A DNA stretch of 64,000 nucleotides from a virus. The stretch is taken from IMG/VR virus record IMGVR_UViG_3300034682_000176, positions 160,811-224,810 of that record, one strand, 5' to 3'. Shown one piece after another: positions 14,569 through 24,148 of the stretch; the stretch's first letter is position 1; the number at the start of each line of letters is the position of its first letter. The notes beneath the pieces are model-generated. The model saw only the letters and a list, made by a program, of their open reading frames with translations, searched no databases and was not told the origin of the DNA. Made by a program: the position numbers and the translations under genes.

Positions 14569-15327
14569 GTGAGAGCACCGGTTAATCAAGAGCTGATTAA
14601 AAGCTATCATCAATTCAACACCAAGAACGTGCCGCTGAGCGTGTTCTTGATGCGTGTCAACAATCTGCGCTGGGACGTCAAAAGAGCTGGCGAAACCCCT
14701 TACGTACCACGAACGGGCGGGCTTGTTGCACAATACAAAGAACTCTACGATCGCATCGAATCTCCAACTGTGGGGTTCGATGTGTTCTGCCGCCGAATGC
14801 GCAACGGCCGTGATGTCGAAGAAGCAGCCAAAGCTCCGAAGATTGAACCTTCTGAGCTGTACAGCTACTACCACCAATACCAAGACAAACCAGCGGTAGG
14901 GTACACCACCTTCTTTAACCGCGTGGTGTCTTTGAATTGGGAGCGCATCAAAGCCATCACCACACCACCGACGCGCAAAATGAAACCGCGCAAAGAGGTA
15001 CGTTCCAACACGTACCTGGCCATGTGGTTCAACAAAAACATTGAACGCGCCAAAGTCGATTGGAGCTGTTTTTCCCAACGTGTCTTCAAAGGCGGGTGGG
15101 ACAAAGAAAGAGCTCTGACGACACCTTCCATGGCCGAGAATGAATCTCAGCTGCGCGCCTTCTACAACCAACACCCTGACTGTCCAGTCAACTACATGAC
15201 GTTCCACCGTCGTGTGTATGCCCTGGGGTGGGATATGCAGCGTGCAATCTCTACCCCAGTTCGTGACAACACCCGTTCGCAGCGTGAGCGCGTCGTTGTG
15301 AGTTCCCGACCATCCAAGTACAACTAA
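14569..15327 (+). CDS. module-repeat protein B (5 HTH-like repeats), 252 aa
   Basis: The start is a GTG at 14569, chosen because AAAAAGGAGTATCAAC directly precedes it. Five copies of the module fill nearly the whole protein (about 9-44, 55-90, 97-133, 149-186, 195-230), spaced at about 46 residues. Each ends in a GWD/NWE-xxx-A-(I/L)-T-TP-like block; repeat 2 has lost the Trp (NGRDVEEA). Linkers are basic and rich in Pro. There is no nuclease, ATPase or membrane segment. It is first of four adjacent genes of the same type (gaps of 23, 16 and 18 bp), so they form one operon. A tandem array of DNA-binding modules is the natural reading, but binding is unproven. Confidence 0.88.
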   Translation: MRAPVNQELIKSYHQFNTKNVPLSVFLMRVNNLRWDVKRAGETPYVPRTGGLVAQYKELYDRIESPTVGFDVFCRRMRNGRDVEEAAKAPKIEPSELYSYYHQYQDKPAVGYTTFFNRVVSLNWERIKAITTPPTRKMKPRKEVRSNTYLAMWFNKNIERAKVDWSCFSQRVFKGGWDKERALTTPSMAENESQLRAFYNQHPDCPVNYMTFHRRVYALGWDMQRAISTPVRDNTRSQRERVVVSSRPSKYN

Positions 15328-15350
15328 TCCACCCCGTAAAGCGTATAGTC

Positions 15351-15818
15351 ATGACCACTACTTTGCGTATTTTGAAGACCGCTCCTTACATCACACCCAT
15401 CGAACAACTGTTGCGTGAGTATCAAGAATTTGCCAACCTGAGTCTTCCCAAAGACGTCTACATCAGCCGTGGTGGTGTTCAAGCCAAAACACCTCAGTTG
15501 AGTGCTGCCAGCTACATCCCTGACAGTCTGGAAGACCGTTCGCTACTCAAGCAGTTTGAACAGATCGAAGGACGTGTCGTAGATTTTGGCACCTTCCGCC
15601 GCCGTGTGCGCGGCGGTATGGAAACCATGCCAGCAGCCAAGACTCCGCTGCGCAAACGCAATCGTTCGTCCTACCAGAGCCACAACAAAAGTGGCATTCG
15701 TCTGGCGTACGAGCATGCTCCATCGACTCCGGCCGTTCCATTCAGCACGTACTACGTGCGTGTGAAAGTGCTGAGCTGGCCTATCCAAAAAGCTCTGTAC
15801 ACCCCTTTGCATCATTGA
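15351..15818 (+). CDS. module-repeat protein C (2 clear and 1 degenerate repeat), 155 aa
   Basis: The ATG at 15351 follows the stop of protein B by 23 bp; the binding site is weak (GTAAAGCG). The first repeat (about 19-48) is degenerate and lacks the GWD block but keeps the Leu/Tyr helix and TP end. Repeats at about 64-99 and 116-152 are clearer, with FGTFRRRV and FSTYYVRV as core strings. The linker RKRNRSSYQSHNK is very basic. It has the same family and operon as its neighbours. Confidence 0.82.
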   Translation: MTTTLRILKTAPYITPIEQLLREYQEFANLSLPKDVYISRGGVQAKTPQLSAASYIPDSLEDRSLLKQFEQIEGRVVDFGTFRRRVRGGMETMPAAKTPLRKRNRSSYQSHNKSGIRLAYEHAPSTPAVPFSTYYVRVKVLSWPIQKALYTPLHH

Positions 15819-15834
15819 CCCCTTTGTTTTTGAA

Positions 15835-16182
15835 ATGAGTATGTTGGACCAACCCACACCACAAATCGACAAGACCACTTTTAAGTCTCCGAAAGACATT
15901 CGGGAACAACTGGAGCAAATCTATCGTGACCATCCCAATCCACCGATTCCATACTCGGTGTTTTACTCGCGTGTGCAGTACCTGGGTTGGGACGTCATCA
16001 GTGCGTTGACCACGGCCATTGCCAAGGAGTTCAGCCATCGCCCACGTGGCGAGATCCGTCAGTTCTACGACGACAATGTAGCGCGCGCTCAAGTCAACCT
16101 GAACGTATACAACGGTCGGGTGCGTATGGGTGGTTGGGACAAAGAAAAAGCGTTGACGACACCTGTTGGCGCTCGTGCTTGA
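15835..16182 (+). CDS. module-repeat protein D (2 repeats), 115 aa
   Basis: Two modules (about 26-60 and 74-110) after a 25-residue unstructured leader. Repeat 1 reads YSVFYSRVQYLGWD, repeat 2 YNGRVRMGGWDKEKALTTP. The ATG at 15835 is followed in frame by another at 15841. No good ribosome binding site is seen, so translation may be coupled to the gene at 15351. It is the smallest member of the cluster. Confidence 0.82.
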   Translation: MSMLDQPTPQIDKTTFKSPKDIREQLEQIYRDHPNPPIPYSVFYSRVQYLGWDVISALTTAIAKEFSHRPRGEIRQFYDDNVARAQVNLNVYNGRVRMGGWDKEKALTTPVGARA

Positions 16183-16200
16183 TATAAAAAGGAGTTTCAG

Positions 16201-17202
16201 ATGAGTCAGAAAAAACCATCTCAGTACAACCGTGATGAGTTGATCAACTACTACAACAAAGTAGACAACCCAGCGGTACCGCTGGGTCGCTTCTTGCAAC
16301 GGGTCAGCCAAAGCGGCTGGACCTTGGAGCGTGCAGCCACTGCTACGGCTTACCGCAGCGGTGGTACTGCCCACCGCTGTACCGAGTACTACAACGCAGT
16401 TCCTCCAGAGGAGCGCGGTGTGACGTTCGATACGTTCTACAGCCGTGTGATGCGGGGGTGGGACATGCACCGCGCTGCCCGTGAAAAGCCACGGGAAAAA
16501 GCAGCACCCTACCGTGAGTTCTACGACAAACACCCCAACCCCCAAGTGGACTTCGCCATTTTTTATGTGCGGGTCCACTCCAACAATTGGGAACTAGAGC
16601 GCGCCATTACCACACCGGTCGTACCTATGGCCGATGGTCGTGACTGGTGCCAGGAACGGGTGTTCTACGAAGCCAACCGCCATCGCGCCAAGGTTGATCT
16701 GGCCTTGTTCCACAACCGCGTGAAAATGCGCAAGTGGGACATGGAAACTGCATTGGTCACACCGAAGCGTGACAGCGCAACGCGAAACGAAAGCCTGCGC
16801 AGCTACTTTGACAACCACCCCAATCCACAAGTCAGCTACAAGACTTTTGTCAGCCGTGCGGGTCGTGGTGGTTGGACCAAAGAGTCAGCCATCACAGCCC
16901 AGCCACGTCCAGTGACAGCCCGTCGTAACGGCGCCAAGTCGGACATGCCTTTGACACCTCGTCAGCAACGCTTTGCCGATGCGCGGGAGTTCTTCAAAGA
17001 GCACAAGGACTTGGCGGTTGTGGATGTGCAAACGTTCTTGCGTCGTGTGTGTTCAGACAACTGGGACCCAATGCAGGCCATCACTACCGAACTGGCGGAC
17101 ACCAAACCCACACGGGCTGAAACTGGTGCAATGACCAATTCGTTGCAATCGGCATTCATGAACTTCTGTCGTCCGGCTGTGTCGTCATCAGCTCACTCAT
17201 AA
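16201..17202 (+). CDS. module-repeat protein E (6 repeats), 333 aa
   Basis: Largest member. AAAAAGGAGTTTCAG precedes the ATG. Six modules lie at about 13-50, 61-97, 104-139, 153-188, 199-235 and 261-296, and a Ser-rich tail follows. Repeats 3 and 5 share the string DxHPNPQVxxxxF and otherwise differ mostly before and within the R-V helix, as expected for units that read different targets. Basic linkers (RRNGAK) separate later repeats. No catalytic domain. It is the last gene of the cluster, followed by a terminator. Confidence 0.88.
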   Translation: MSQKKPSQYNRDELINYYNKVDNPAVPLGRFLQRVSQSGWTLERAATATAYRSGGTAHRCTEYYNAVPPEERGVTFDTFYSRVMRGWDMHRAAREKPREKAAPYREFYDKHPNPQVDFAIFYVRVHSNNWELERAITTPVVPMADGRDWCQERVFYEANRHRAKVDLALFHNRVKMRKWDMETALVTPKRDSATRNESLRSYFDNHPNPQVSYKTFVSRAGRGGWTKESAITAQPRPVTARRNGAKSDMPLTPRQQRFADAREFFKEHKDLAVVDVQTFLRRVCSDNWDPMQAITTELADTKPTRAETGAMTNSLQSAFMNFCRPAVSSSAHS

Positions 17203-17211
17203 TTGACTGTC

Positions 17212-17247
17212 AGCCATCTAAGCGTCCTCACGGATGCTTAGATGGTT
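17212..17247 (+). terminator. terminator-like hairpin
   Basis: GCCATCTAAGC / GCTTAGATGGT stem with a 12-nt loop at the end of the module-repeat operon; the T run is weak (TTTGATG). Confidence 0.6.
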
Positions 17248-17278
17248 TGATGTCACATTTGACTAAGGGGTATTTTTT

Positions 17279-20200
17279 ATGGCCGGAAAGAAAACTAAAA
17301 AGGACGGGGTCGACGAGTTGGATTTTGGTGATCTTGACGATCTGGATATGGATGAGGTCAATTTTGACGATTCCAGTCTTGATGATCCCGACCGCGCTCC
17401 GTCTCGTTCTGAAGTTGCCAAGGACATGGCCAAACAAGCCAGCACAGGCTTTGTGGAATCCATGGCCAAGAAGACAGCAGAAAAGGCACTGCCGCCGGAG
17501 TACGCCAGCAACTATAGCGATGTCATGGACCTGGCAGGATTTGCCACTGACGTCGTGGATCGCAATAAGCAGCAGCTGGACAAATCCATGTTCAAGCTGG
17601 GCAAAGAAGTCAAGAAGCTGTTGCCCATGCAAATTGGGTTGCTGGACAAATACCTCGCCAAAAAGGAAGAGGAGTTTGCCGAGTTCAAACAGCAGTCCGA
17701 AGAAGAGATGCGCAATGCCTCGATTTCTTCGGAGCTCAGCTCGATCTTTGACCAACAGCTCGATATCCAAAAGGCACTGGAAGCTAAGCGTTCTGCAGAG
17801 GGTCGCGTTGAGACCAAAGAGCGCCTGATCGCTACCAAGCTCAATTTGGATGTACTGCGTAGCATCGATGCCAATGTGGCAACCAGTGCTGCGTTTGAGA
17901 CGCAAATCTCCAAGCAGTTCTTCCGCAAGTCGTTGGAGTTGCAGTACAAGTCGTTCTTCGTGCAAGCAGACATGCTGCGCACGATGCGGGACAGCTACAA
18001 GGGCTTTACGCTGTTGTTGACCAACATCGAAAAGAACTCGGCGCTGCCTGACTACGTCAAACTCAAGAACACTGAGCGACTGGCTGACATTGCTCGCACC
18101 AACGCGACACAAGCGGTATATTCCCAATTGTTCAGCCGCAACAAGTACATCCAAACAGTCAAGGACCGTTTAGGGCGTGCTGTCAACGACAAGGTCACAT
18201 CGATCACCGACTCCATGGGAGACATCACTGATGCCCTGTCGATGATGAACGATGGTGGCAAAGGTGCGGGTTTGCGTGCACTGGGTGGTATTGCTGCTGG
18301 TATTGGTGGTGACACTTTGGGTGAGATGGCAGGTACTCGCTTGGGAGGTAAACTGCAAGAGCGCTTGAAGGACAACAAGTATCTCAACACCGGCGCCAAC
18401 TACCTCAAAGCCTTTGCAGCTTCTCCAGCCACGCTGATGCGGTCTTTGCGCGACAAGGCGGCCGAGCGTGAACAAGAAGCGGAAGGCCGTGGCAGCTGGA
18501 GCTCTAAGCTGTACGGCATGGCCCGTGCAGGTTTGGATTTGACAGCCGAAGATCGTCCTAACATCGGTGTCAAACGGGACAATTACCTGGACCACAACCA
18601 GCCAGCCATCTTTGACAACAAGGCGCACCGTTCGATCACGGAAGCCATTCCCATGCTGCTGTCGCGTATCTTGCAAAAGAACAGCGACATGAACCAGATG
18701 TACTACCAGGCTAACCAACACATCGTTAGCCCACCCAACTCACCGTTGCTGATGTACGACTACCAAGGTCGTAAGCTGGACAGCGGCGAAAGCATCAAAG
18801 CCAAACTGCAAGACAGTGTGTTCTCCCAGCGTTCGACCAAGAACCGCACGACGGCCATTGCCTCGAACACGCTGACCAAGTCCAAGGCCAACATCTCCCG
18901 CAATACGGCGATGACCAAGGACCAAAAGAAACAGCTCAACGCCACCTTGAACGCCAAAGGCGCGCAAGACGCATTGGCTGAGTACTACGCCCGAGCATCG
19001 TCGATCAAGGGGATCAACCTCGATCACGACACACTCATCGTCAATGCCGGTAAGAACAAAGACTTGGCGGCCTTGATCAACGCTAACCCTCAACTTGCAA
19101 AGGTCATTGATGTACTTCGCCAAAATTCAGACAAAGACAATTCATACATCGACCAAAGCCTTGCTGACGTCCAGAACCCTTATCCTATCGAGGCGATTAA
19201 AAACCTCTTTACAGATTCCTCGAAACTCACCAGTGCCAAGCAACCTAACCTTGTCACGGACAAAAACGCAAACGCCATCTCCAAAGCGCTGAGTCGTTTC
19301 ATCCTCAACCGTGGTGAAGACATCACGGCCAACAACATCTTGTCGCGGCTGGCATTCAGCTACTTCCGACCTGATGAGTTCAATGAGCAAGTCAAGCAAA
19401 ACATCGCGGTGTTGATCGACGATGTCAAACGCATCACCTCGCACGGCGATATCGTTTTGCAAAGCTCACTGATGGCCTTGTTGGCACTGGTCAACCAGTC
19501 GCTCAAAGCCAACTTCGAGATTGACCCTGCGGTCTTTAGCAATATCCGCGAACTGTACCCCGACTTTGTCAAGCAGTCCCGACTGACCATTGAAAATCTG
19601 GCCGAAGGCAAGATAGATGCTGGTGTCGACGAGTACATGAACTTCATGGACATCAAGGACGCTACCAAGGTGTCTAACCGCGAAGTCGGTTTGATTCGTG
19701 AGCAGGTGTTTGCGACTTCTGGGGTTGATCGCATTCTCTCTCGCGCCAAGAGCAAGGGTGAAGAGTTCAAGAAAGGACTCACAGCGGCCAGCAGTTCTCC
19801 GACAGCCATGGCTGAGTTCCTGCTGCAACAAGCCAAGAGCTTCAAGTCAACGGTCGCCGCCTCGCTGACCAAGACGTCCAATGAAATCCAGCAAGGATTT
19901 ACCAAGCTGGGTAACCACGTCGATACCTTGGTCAAGGAAGGTTCTGCCAAAGCCCTGGGGTTGATGGTCCAAGAACTCTCTGCCCTGGATCAAAAACTGG
20001 AAAACTACATCGTGCTGACACAGAACGATTTGGCCCAGCGTACTGAAGAGCTGCAAAACGCCAAAGACAGCGTGGTTGAAGTCACTACCCAAACCAAGCT
20101 GCAGCGTGCCGCCACCCGTGAACTTGAACTGTTTGTGCGCATGGGGGAGAAGAACCTCAACGCACTGGTCAAGCTGCGCGAGACCGTCCAACGCAACACC

Positions 20201-20362
20201 CAGTCCATCCGCCAGATGGCACAAAACCCAACCACTCCTCCAACCGAAGCTTTGCGCAAAATGGGCACGGCCATCCGTGACGTGTTGGACCAAGCCAAGA
20301 AACAGTTGGCAGAGCTGGAAGCCGCAGGGGCTTCTGAGCGCGCGGCCGCAGTAGCGGCGTGA
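17279..20362 (+). CDS. large virion-type protein, 1027 aa
   Basis: Not identified. AAGGGG precedes the ATG. The N-terminus has a basic start (AGKKTKK) and then an acidic Asp/Leu stretch (about 13-45). Long helical and coiled-coil-like stretches cover about 100-320. A glycine/alanine-rich hydrophobic patch (LRALGGIAAGIGG, about 335-347) interrupts them. The C-terminal 250 residues are again coiled-coil-like with repeated Gln/Glu/Lys. It sits next to the muralytic protein at 20440 and ahead of a terminator. Composition and position fit an internal virion, tail-tube or tape-measure-type protein. Confidence 0.65.
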   Translation: MAGKKTKKDGVDELDFGDLDDLDMDEVNFDDSSLDDPDRAPSRSEVAKDMAKQASTGFVESMAKKTAEKALPPEYASNYSDVMDLAGFATDVVDRNKQQLDKSMFKLGKEVKKLLPMQIGLLDKYLAKKEEEFAEFKQQSEEEMRNASISSELSSIFDQQLDIQKALEAKRSAEGRVETKERLIATKLNLDVLRSIDANVATSAAFETQISKQFFRKSLELQYKSFFVQADMLRTMRDSYKGFTLLLTNIEKNSALPDYVKLKNTERLADIARTNATQAVYSQLFSRNKYIQTVKDRLGRAVNDKVTSITDSMGDITDALSMMNDGGKGAGLRALGGIAAGIGGDTLGEMAGTRLGGKLQERLKDNKYLNTGANYLKAFAASPATLMRSLRDKAAEREQEAEGRGSWSSKLYGMARAGLDLTAEDRPNIGVKRDNYLDHNQPAIFDNKAHRSITEAIPMLLSRILQKNSDMNQMYYQANQHIVSPPNSPLLMYDYQGRKLDSGESIKAKLQDSVFSQRSTKNRTTAIASNTLTKSKANISRNTAMTKDQKKQLNATLNAKGAQDALAEYYARASSIKGINLDHDTLIVNAGKNKDLAALINANPQLAKVIDVLRQNSDKDNSYIDQSLADVQNPYPIEAIKNLFTDSSKLTSAKQPNLVTDKNANAISKALSRFILNRGEDITANNILSRLAFSYFRPDEFNEQVKQNIAVLIDDVKRITSHGDIVLQSSLMALLALVNQSLKANFEIDPAVFSNIRELYPDFVKQSRLTIENLAEGKIDAGVDEYMNFMDIKDATKVSNREVGLIREQVFATSGVDRILSRAKSKGEEFKKGLTAASSSPTAMAEFLLQQAKSFKSTVAASLTKTSNEIQQGFTKLGNHVDTLVKEGSAKALGLMVQELSALDQKLENYIVLTQNDLAQRTEELQNAKDSVVEVTTQTKLQRAATRELELFVRMGEKNLNALVKLRETVQRNTQSIRQMAQNPTTPPTEALRKMGTAIRDVLDQAKKQLAELEAAGASERAAAVAA

Positions 20363-20378
20363 TTGTCCTACCCTGACC

Positions 20379-20429
20379 CACCCACCGGTCCCGTAAAGAC
20401 TGGTGGGTGTGGTGGTCTTTTTTCTTTTT
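20379..20429 (+). terminator. intrinsic terminator
   Basis: CACCCACCGGTC / GACTGGTGGGTG stem, 7-nt loop, then GGTGGTCTTTTTTCTTTTT. It lies between the two large virion genes and just ahead of the ribosome binding site of the second. Confidence 0.85.
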
Positions 20430-20439
20430 AGGAGAAGGT

Positions 20440-23400
20440 ATGAATCCCGCAGAACTTATCCAGCAATTTCAGAACATCACGACAGGTGCCCTCAAGCAAA
20501 ATGAGAATACCGGAGTGGTCAAGTTTCTGCGCGCAACGGTCAAGACTCTGGAGGGTGTGACCAAGAAGATCGATGGGTTCTTGAAGAGTAAGAACATCGA
20601 TGTCTCGGAACGCTTGAAACAGTTGTCGGAATCGACCACTGGGGCGGCCGATAAAGCGCGCGGTGTCTTGGGCAGTTACAAGGACGAGATCAAAAACAAG
20701 GGCTTTCGTGGTTTCCTCAAGTCCAAAGCAAATGACGTGCAGTCCATGTTGACTGAGAAGTTTGCTTCGGACACAGAAACCAGTGGAGCACCCCCTGACG
20801 ATCAAAACCCCTCCATCATTGCCAAACTCCAGGATTCGATCAACACCCTCACTGACTCGATCGAAAACCTTGCCAAGAAGTCCTTGCCTGCCGGTTTTGC
20901 TGGTGGTGCAGAAGACGTTGGTGTCACCACTTCCCGCAGCTCCAACTCCAGCGATTACGCCGATGCTTTGCGCAAAGCCAAAGAACGTGCCGAAACCCGC
21001 AAGAAAGAGATCGAGCAAGAGAAAGAAGCCGTCCGCAACAAGAACAAACCAGGAGGTGCCAAACAACCCAGTTGGCTCTCTAAGATCTTGGGTGCTGTGG
21101 GGCGTATTGGTCCTTTCATTGTCGGTGGTCTGGGTCGCGTAATTACCGCCGCTATTCCTGCCTTGGTAGGATTGACCGGAAAGATGATGGGTGGTATCCT
21201 GACCCGACTGACCCCTAAGTTGGCAGGATTGATCGCACGAGGTACCAGCAAACTGGTGACTGGTGGTGCCAAGATGGCCGGACGTGGTCTGTGGGGTGCT
21301 GCCAAGTTCGCTGCGACCCGTGCTGCACCCGCTTTGCTGGCTGGAGCCAAAGCCTTGGGTGGTGCCTTGGTGACTACTGTTGGTACAGCGGGTCTGGCCA
21401 TCGGTGGTGCTGTGGTCGGTGCAGGTCTGCTCATCTACGGTGGCTACAAGCTCTACAAGTACCTCAACCGCAACAACGTTGCCAACGATATCTTCGGACA
21501 GCTGACCCGTCTGCGTCTGTTGATGTACGGTTTCAATGACACCAAGAAAGAGCACTACTACCGGCTGATGGAGCTGGAGATGATGATGAAAGACTACGTC
21601 CAGGTCAAAGACGGACGGGTCTCGATGGTCAAGCTCGACACCAAACTCAAAGACAAGGTCAAGGACTTGTTCGAGGTCAAAGCGGACGAAAAGGAAAAGT
21701 ACGCCATCTTGAACACGTGGTTTGCACGCCGATTTATGCCCGCTTTCAAGGCGTTCATGGATGCGTTCATGCCGCTGGGTCCGAACCTGTACCTGGACAA
21801 GATCGACAAGCTGACAAACGACCAAGTGTTGACGTTGGCTTCCAAGTTGATCGCTCCCACTACCATCTACGACATCAAGCAAGTGCCGACGTTTGACGAT
21901 CCGAAAACCACGGTGGTCAAGCAAGAAGTCGACGACATGCTGGCGGCTATCCGCAACAAGGCCAAAACTGGCTCGACCCAACTCAACGGCCAAGATCCAC
22001 AAAAGGTCAAGGAAAACGTAGACAAACAAACTGGCGCTGCTTCGACGATTGCAACTGCCAAGGCCAACCAAATCACCCAAGCAGGTATTCCTAAGGGTGG
22101 TGCGGGTGAATCTACCCCCCAAGCTTCGATGAACCGTTTTGCCCCAGGCGGTGCTAAATCCCTGGCCAAGATGGAAACCCCGAACCAAGAAGGTGAAGTC
22201 CCTGTGCGAGACACACCGGGTCGCCCACCAGTGCCTATCCCTTCTGGAGCACCTTCAGAAGCCACCAAACTCAACGTTGCGCCGGGTAAACTGCAACCGG
22301 GCGACAAGTCGTTGCAAGGCATCACCATTGGTCCTAAGGGGGACAGCAGCCGACTGATGGGTCTGCACCCGAAAGTCTTCTCGCTGTTTACCGGCATGGC
22401 CAAGGAGTTCAACACCCTCACAGGCAAGAACATCACGGTCAACGAATCGTTCCGCACGTACGACGACCAGATGGCTTTGCGCCAGAAGTACCCTGGCAAG
22501 GCTGCCAAACCCGGCAACTCGATCCACGAATTTGGCATGGCGCTGGACGTCAACAGTCCTGAGGCCAACCTGCTTGATGAAATGGGTCTGCTGCGTAAGT
22601 ACGGTTTCACTCGCCCTGTGGGTGGGGAAACATGGCACTTGGAGCCAGCTGGTGTGGCTGTCAACCCTCAAGCCGCTAAGTCCAACCCCCAAGCCCGTGA
22701 GCAAGCCCTGGATTCTTCGCCAGGTCGCGGTGGTGGTGGGTATGGTGCTTCCAAGTCCACACCTCTGGGTAAACGTAACCTGGAACTGCAAGCCAAGTTG
22801 TTTAGCGAAGGCTCGGCCTCTACGGTCGATACGGCTGCTATCAGCGATGGCGTCAAAGACACTCCATCCTTCTCCGGTCCTGGTAATATCCCAGCTGCCT
22901 CGACCTCCAACACCTTTGCTGCCACCAACTCGGGTGGGCAGACATCGCCATCCTCCGGCGGTGGTTATGCGGGGTCGGTCGCTAAGACTTCGACCCAAAA
23001 CTCCTTGAGTCGCTCGGGTGTCAGTGTCACAGCTGCCAACAGTCTGGATACCCCTTCGGCAAAATCTTCCAATGCAAACTTGGACCCCGGTGCTATTGGT
23101 ACCAAAGATCTGTCTCCTGCCCAAGCCGTGCGTAAGGCGGCCAGCGTGGTGGGAATGGACCCTGAAGCCATGGTGACCTTTGCCAAGCTGGAATCCAGCC
23201 TGGACCCTAAAGCCGGTGCTTCGACCAGCTCCGCCAAGGGCTTGTTCCAAATCACCAAACCCACTTGGAACGGACTGCTTCCCAAGGAAGGTCCTAAGTA
23301 CAACGTTCCTGAAAATGCGGACATCTTCGATCCGTACTACAACTCGGTCATTGGTATCTCGTACGCCAAGCAAAATGCCGAGTCGGTGCTGCCGTTGGGT

Positions 23401-24144
23401 CGCCAAGCTGGCTTGCCCGATGAAGTCTCTTTGTACCTGGCTCACCACTTTGGACCTTCGGGTTCTAAGCGCTTGATCCAAGCATACATGAGCAACCCCA
23501 ACCAACCAACCCAAGACGCTGTCTCTAGCTCGACGTTTAGTGCCAACCAAGCAGCTTTGGCTGGCAAGACCGTGGGTCAGTACATCCAAGGCTTGATGAC
23601 CAAGATGGGCAACGCTGCCAATACGCCTGAAACAGCCTACAAGGGCATGAAAGGCTATAACCAAGGTCAGAGTACCAATAGCGAGTCGAACGCCGCTACA
23701 GACGCTTCTGCGGACGTTCAAACGTCCAGCGTGTACACCCCTTCGGCCAAGCCTGTTTCTTTGCCACCACCCGGTGCGCGGATGCAGCGCTCCGAGTTGC
23801 CGACGCCGGCACCAACGACGTCTTACCCAGTCCAACAACCTACTGCACGACCAACGATGCTGCCTCCACAGCCATCGATGACGCAGTCCATGGACCCCAC
23901 CAACGAGATCTTGACCAACCAACTGAGTGTGCTGACTGACATCAAGCGCATCTTGGAAGGCTTTGCGGGTCAGGTACCTCGCTCAGCAGCGACGCCGACG
24001 ACCCCTGTTGTACCCAATGCGACACAGGGCACTCCGGCCGCTACTCCCACTGCACCTGCACAACCCCAATCGCCCATTGCGGCTCCTATGAACCGAACTC
24101 CTAGCAGTTCTTCGGTGAGCATGTCTCGCCGGCAAATGACGTAA
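20440..24144 (+). CDS. virion-associated muralytic protein with M15 peptidase-like and lytic transglycosylase domains, 1234 aa
   Basis: Probably cuts the peptidoglycan during DNA entry. The ATG at 20440 has AGGAGAAGGT in front; the longer frame starts inside a terminator. Order: coiled-coil/charged N-terminus (1-215); long hydrophobic Gly/Ala stretch (about 220-345) that could insert in a membrane; Pro/Ser-rich linkers; a D-Ala-D-Ala carboxypeptidase-like domain (about 640-735) with SFRTYDDQ, HEFGMALDVN and WHLE, the metal and catalytic residues of the M15/VanY fold. After another linker comes an SLT-type transglycosylase domain (about 890-1030) with catalytic-looking Glu in AKLESSLDP and KGLFQIT. 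The C-terminus is Pro/Ser/Thr-rich. It may correspond to the large SLT-bearing virion protein of phiKZ (gp181), by domain only. Confidence 0.85.
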   Translation: MNPAELIQQFQNITTGALKQNENTGVVKFLRATVKTLEGVTKKIDGFLKSKNIDVSERLKQLSESTTGAADKARGVLGSYKDEIKNKGFRGFLKSKANDVQSMLTEKFASDTETSGAPPDDQNPSIIAKLQDSINTLTDSIENLAKKSLPAGFAGGAEDVGVTTSRSSNSSDYADALRKAKERAETRKKEIEQEKEAVRNKNKPGGAKQPSWLSKILGAVGRIGPFIVGGLGRVITAAIPALVGLTGKMMGGILTRLTPKLAGLIARGTSKLVTGGAKMAGRGLWGAAKFAATRAAPALLAGAKALGGALVTTVGTAGLAIGGAVVGAGLLIYGGYKLYKYLNRNNVANDIFGQLTRLRLLMYGFNDTKKEHYYRLMELEMMMKDYVQVKDGRVSMVKLDTKLKDKVKDLFEVKADEKEKYAILNTWFARRFMPAFKAFMDAFMPLGPNLYLDKIDKLTNDQVLTLASKLIAPTTIYDIKQVPTFDDPKTTVVKQEVDDMLAAIRNKAKTGSTQLNGQDPQKVKENVDKQTGAASTIATAKANQITQAGIPKGGAGESTPQASMNRFAPGGAKSLAKMETPNQEGEVPVRDTPGRPPVPIPSGAPSEATKLNVAPGKLQPGDKSLQGITIGPKGDSSRLMGLHPKVFSLFTGMAKEFNTLTGKNITVNESFRTYDDQMALRQKYPGKAAKPGNSIHEFGMALDVNSPEANLLDEMGLLRKYGFTRPVGGETWHLEPAGVAVNPQAAKSNPQAREQALDSSPGRGGGGYGASKSTPLGKRNLELQAKLFSEGSASTVDTAAISDGVKDTPSFSGPGNIPAASTSNTFAATNSGGQTSPSSGGGYAGSVAKTSTQNSLSRSGVSVTAANSLDTPSAKSSNANLDPGAIGTKDLSPAQAVRKAASVVGMDPEAMVTFAKLESSLDPKAGASTSSAKGLFQITKPTWNGLLPKEGPKYNVPENADIFDPYYNSVIGISYAKQNAESVLPLGRQAGLPDEVSLYLAHHFGPSGSKRLIQAYMSNPNQPTQDAVSSSTFSANQAALAGKTVGQYIQGLMTKMGNAANTPETAYKGMKGYNQGQSTNSESNAATDASADVQTSSVYTPSAKPVSLPPPGARMQRSELPTPAPTTSYPVQQPTARPTMLPPQPSMTQSMDPTNEILTNQLSVLTDIKRILEGFAGQVPRSAATPTTPVVPNATQGTPAATPTAPAQPQSPIAAPMNRTPSSSSVSMSRRQMT

Positions 24145-24148
24145 GTCA

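Noticed and set aside
10508-17202. homing endonuclease genes
   Set aside because: The modules resemble the DNA-binding part of such enzymes, but no HNH or GIY-YIG residues were found in any of the five proteins.
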